A stretch of DNA of 64,000 nucleotides from Streptomyces sp. NBC_01463 (lineage in GTDB: Bacteria > Actinomycetota > Actinomycetes > Streptomycetales > Streptomycetaceae): assembly GCA_036227345.1 (NCBI GenBank), contig CP109468.1:3224001-3288000 (forward strand), in the 5' to 3' direction. A program made the translations under genes and the position numbers. The notes beneath the pieces are model-generated. The model ran no database searches. It was not told where the DNA came from and was given only the letters and a program-made list of their open reading frames with translations. Positions 63,708 through 64,000 of this stretch are shown here, piece by piece. The stretch's first letter is position 1. Each line of letters opens with the position of its first letter.

Positions 63708-64000
63708 GTGAAGAAGGCACGTACGGCAGTCATGGCGGCCACCACAGCAGTGCTCTGTCTGGCGGCGGTCGCCTGCGGGCCGGACGGGAAGAAGTCCGAG
63801 CCGGACGGCGGCAAGGCCGCGGGCACGCCCTCGAAGCCGGCCGCGAGCAAGTCCGCCGCCCCCTCTCCCACCTCGACCCCCACCAGCAGCGGCGAGGTCC
63901 TCGACAAGGCCGGGCTTGCCCGGGTCGCGCTGACCACCGGTGAGGTGGCGGCGTACGAGGTCACGCCCATGCAGGGCGGCGACGAGACGGGTACGGAGCG
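63708..64000 (+). CDS. Putative lipoprotein (3' end outside window)
   Basis: A frame open from GTG 63708 to the window end (97 codons). GGGAG lies nine bases upstream. The N-terminus VKKARTAVMAATTAVLCLAAVACGP is a lipoprotein signal peptide with lipobox AVAC (Cys about residue 23), followed by a Lys/Ser/Pro/Thr-rich linker and the start of a folded domain (LDKAGLARVALTTGEVAAYE, quoted to 20). Such streptomycete lipoproteins are surface-anchored; function cannot be assigned from this part. Confidence 0.7.
   Translation, partial: MKKARTAVMAATTAVLCLAAVACGPDGKKSEPDGGKAAGTPSKPAASKSAAPSPTSTPTSSGEVLDKAGLARVALTTGEVAAYEVTPMQGGDETGTE

Overview
The window is high-GC actinobacterial chromosome, almost certainly Streptomyces. 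The evidence is the codon bias, the frequent GTG starts, leaderless promoters (a TANNNT box 6 to 8 nt before the start codon), a WhiB-like protein, a WhiJ/DUF397/anti-sigma-type cassette, polyphosphate glucokinase and OxyR-AhpC-AhpD. From memory, glpX, wblI, the class I fumarase, fumC, oxyR-ahpC-ahpD and the PhoH gene follow the order of the S. coelicolor SCO5030-SCO5060 block. No rRNA, tRNA, transposase, CRISPR array, phage or replication origin was found.

Layout. 1-2.9 kb: the 3' end of a GH65 glycoside hydrolase gene, then a DMT exporter divergent from its MarR regulator across two palindromic operators. 2.9-10.9 kb: the least ordinary region. A tight leftward operon encodes a cyclase-homology protein, a P-loop NTPase, an SPFH-like coiled-coil protein and a DUF4407 membrane protein. 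A divergent pair encodes a small protein and a Pycsar-type (PycTM-like) membrane effector, and a Crp/Fnr regulator with a cyclic-nucleotide pocket lies next to it. The cyclase-like protein and the NTPase share a 15-residue motif, which links them physically. 11-12.4 kb: a TetR repressor and a membrane protein sharing perfect operators. 12.4-17.1 kb: a resolvase-like protein, the HATPase/WhiJ/DUF397/methyltransferase set typical of streptomycete developmental regulation, a decayed CPCC gene and a Uma2 gene.

17.2-30.1 kb is mostly conserved housekeeping: ychF, a DUF6542 protein, ppgK, ispH, an APC permease, xseA-xseB, a nitroreductase, a DUF4245 protein, glpX, wblI, a DUF1707 protein and a class I (Fe-S) fumarase. 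30.1-36 kb looks like an insert (LuxR-type regulator, MFS transporter, M18 aminopeptidase, secreted SGNH hydrolase-lectin) separating the two fumarase genes. A 198-bp inverted-repeat element sits directly in front of fumC.

37.6-64 kb: a DUF402 protein, a SpoIIE-type phosphatase, a bifunctional PBP, an SPFH protein with an RHH partner, a PadR-ABC-FtsX transporter operon, oxyR/ahpC-ahpD, an AI-2E family permease, a secreted SLT transglycosylase with a long structured leader, PhoH, a cis-prenyltransferase, an aldo-keto reductase, and a run of small enzyme and hypothetical genes. Near the end are a prepilin-type peptidase, a DUF192 protein, a 440-bp nested palindrome, a PIG-V-like mannosyltransferase and the start of a lipoprotein gene.

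Functional themes. Central carbon metabolism: ppgK, glpX and two fumarases with different oxidant sensitivity. Oxidative defence: OxyR controlling AhpC/AhpD. Envelope: PBP, SLT transglycosylase, cis-prenyltransferase, mannosyltransferase, FtsX-type ABC transporter. Membrane surveillance, possibly antiphage: the 2.9-10.2 kb module.
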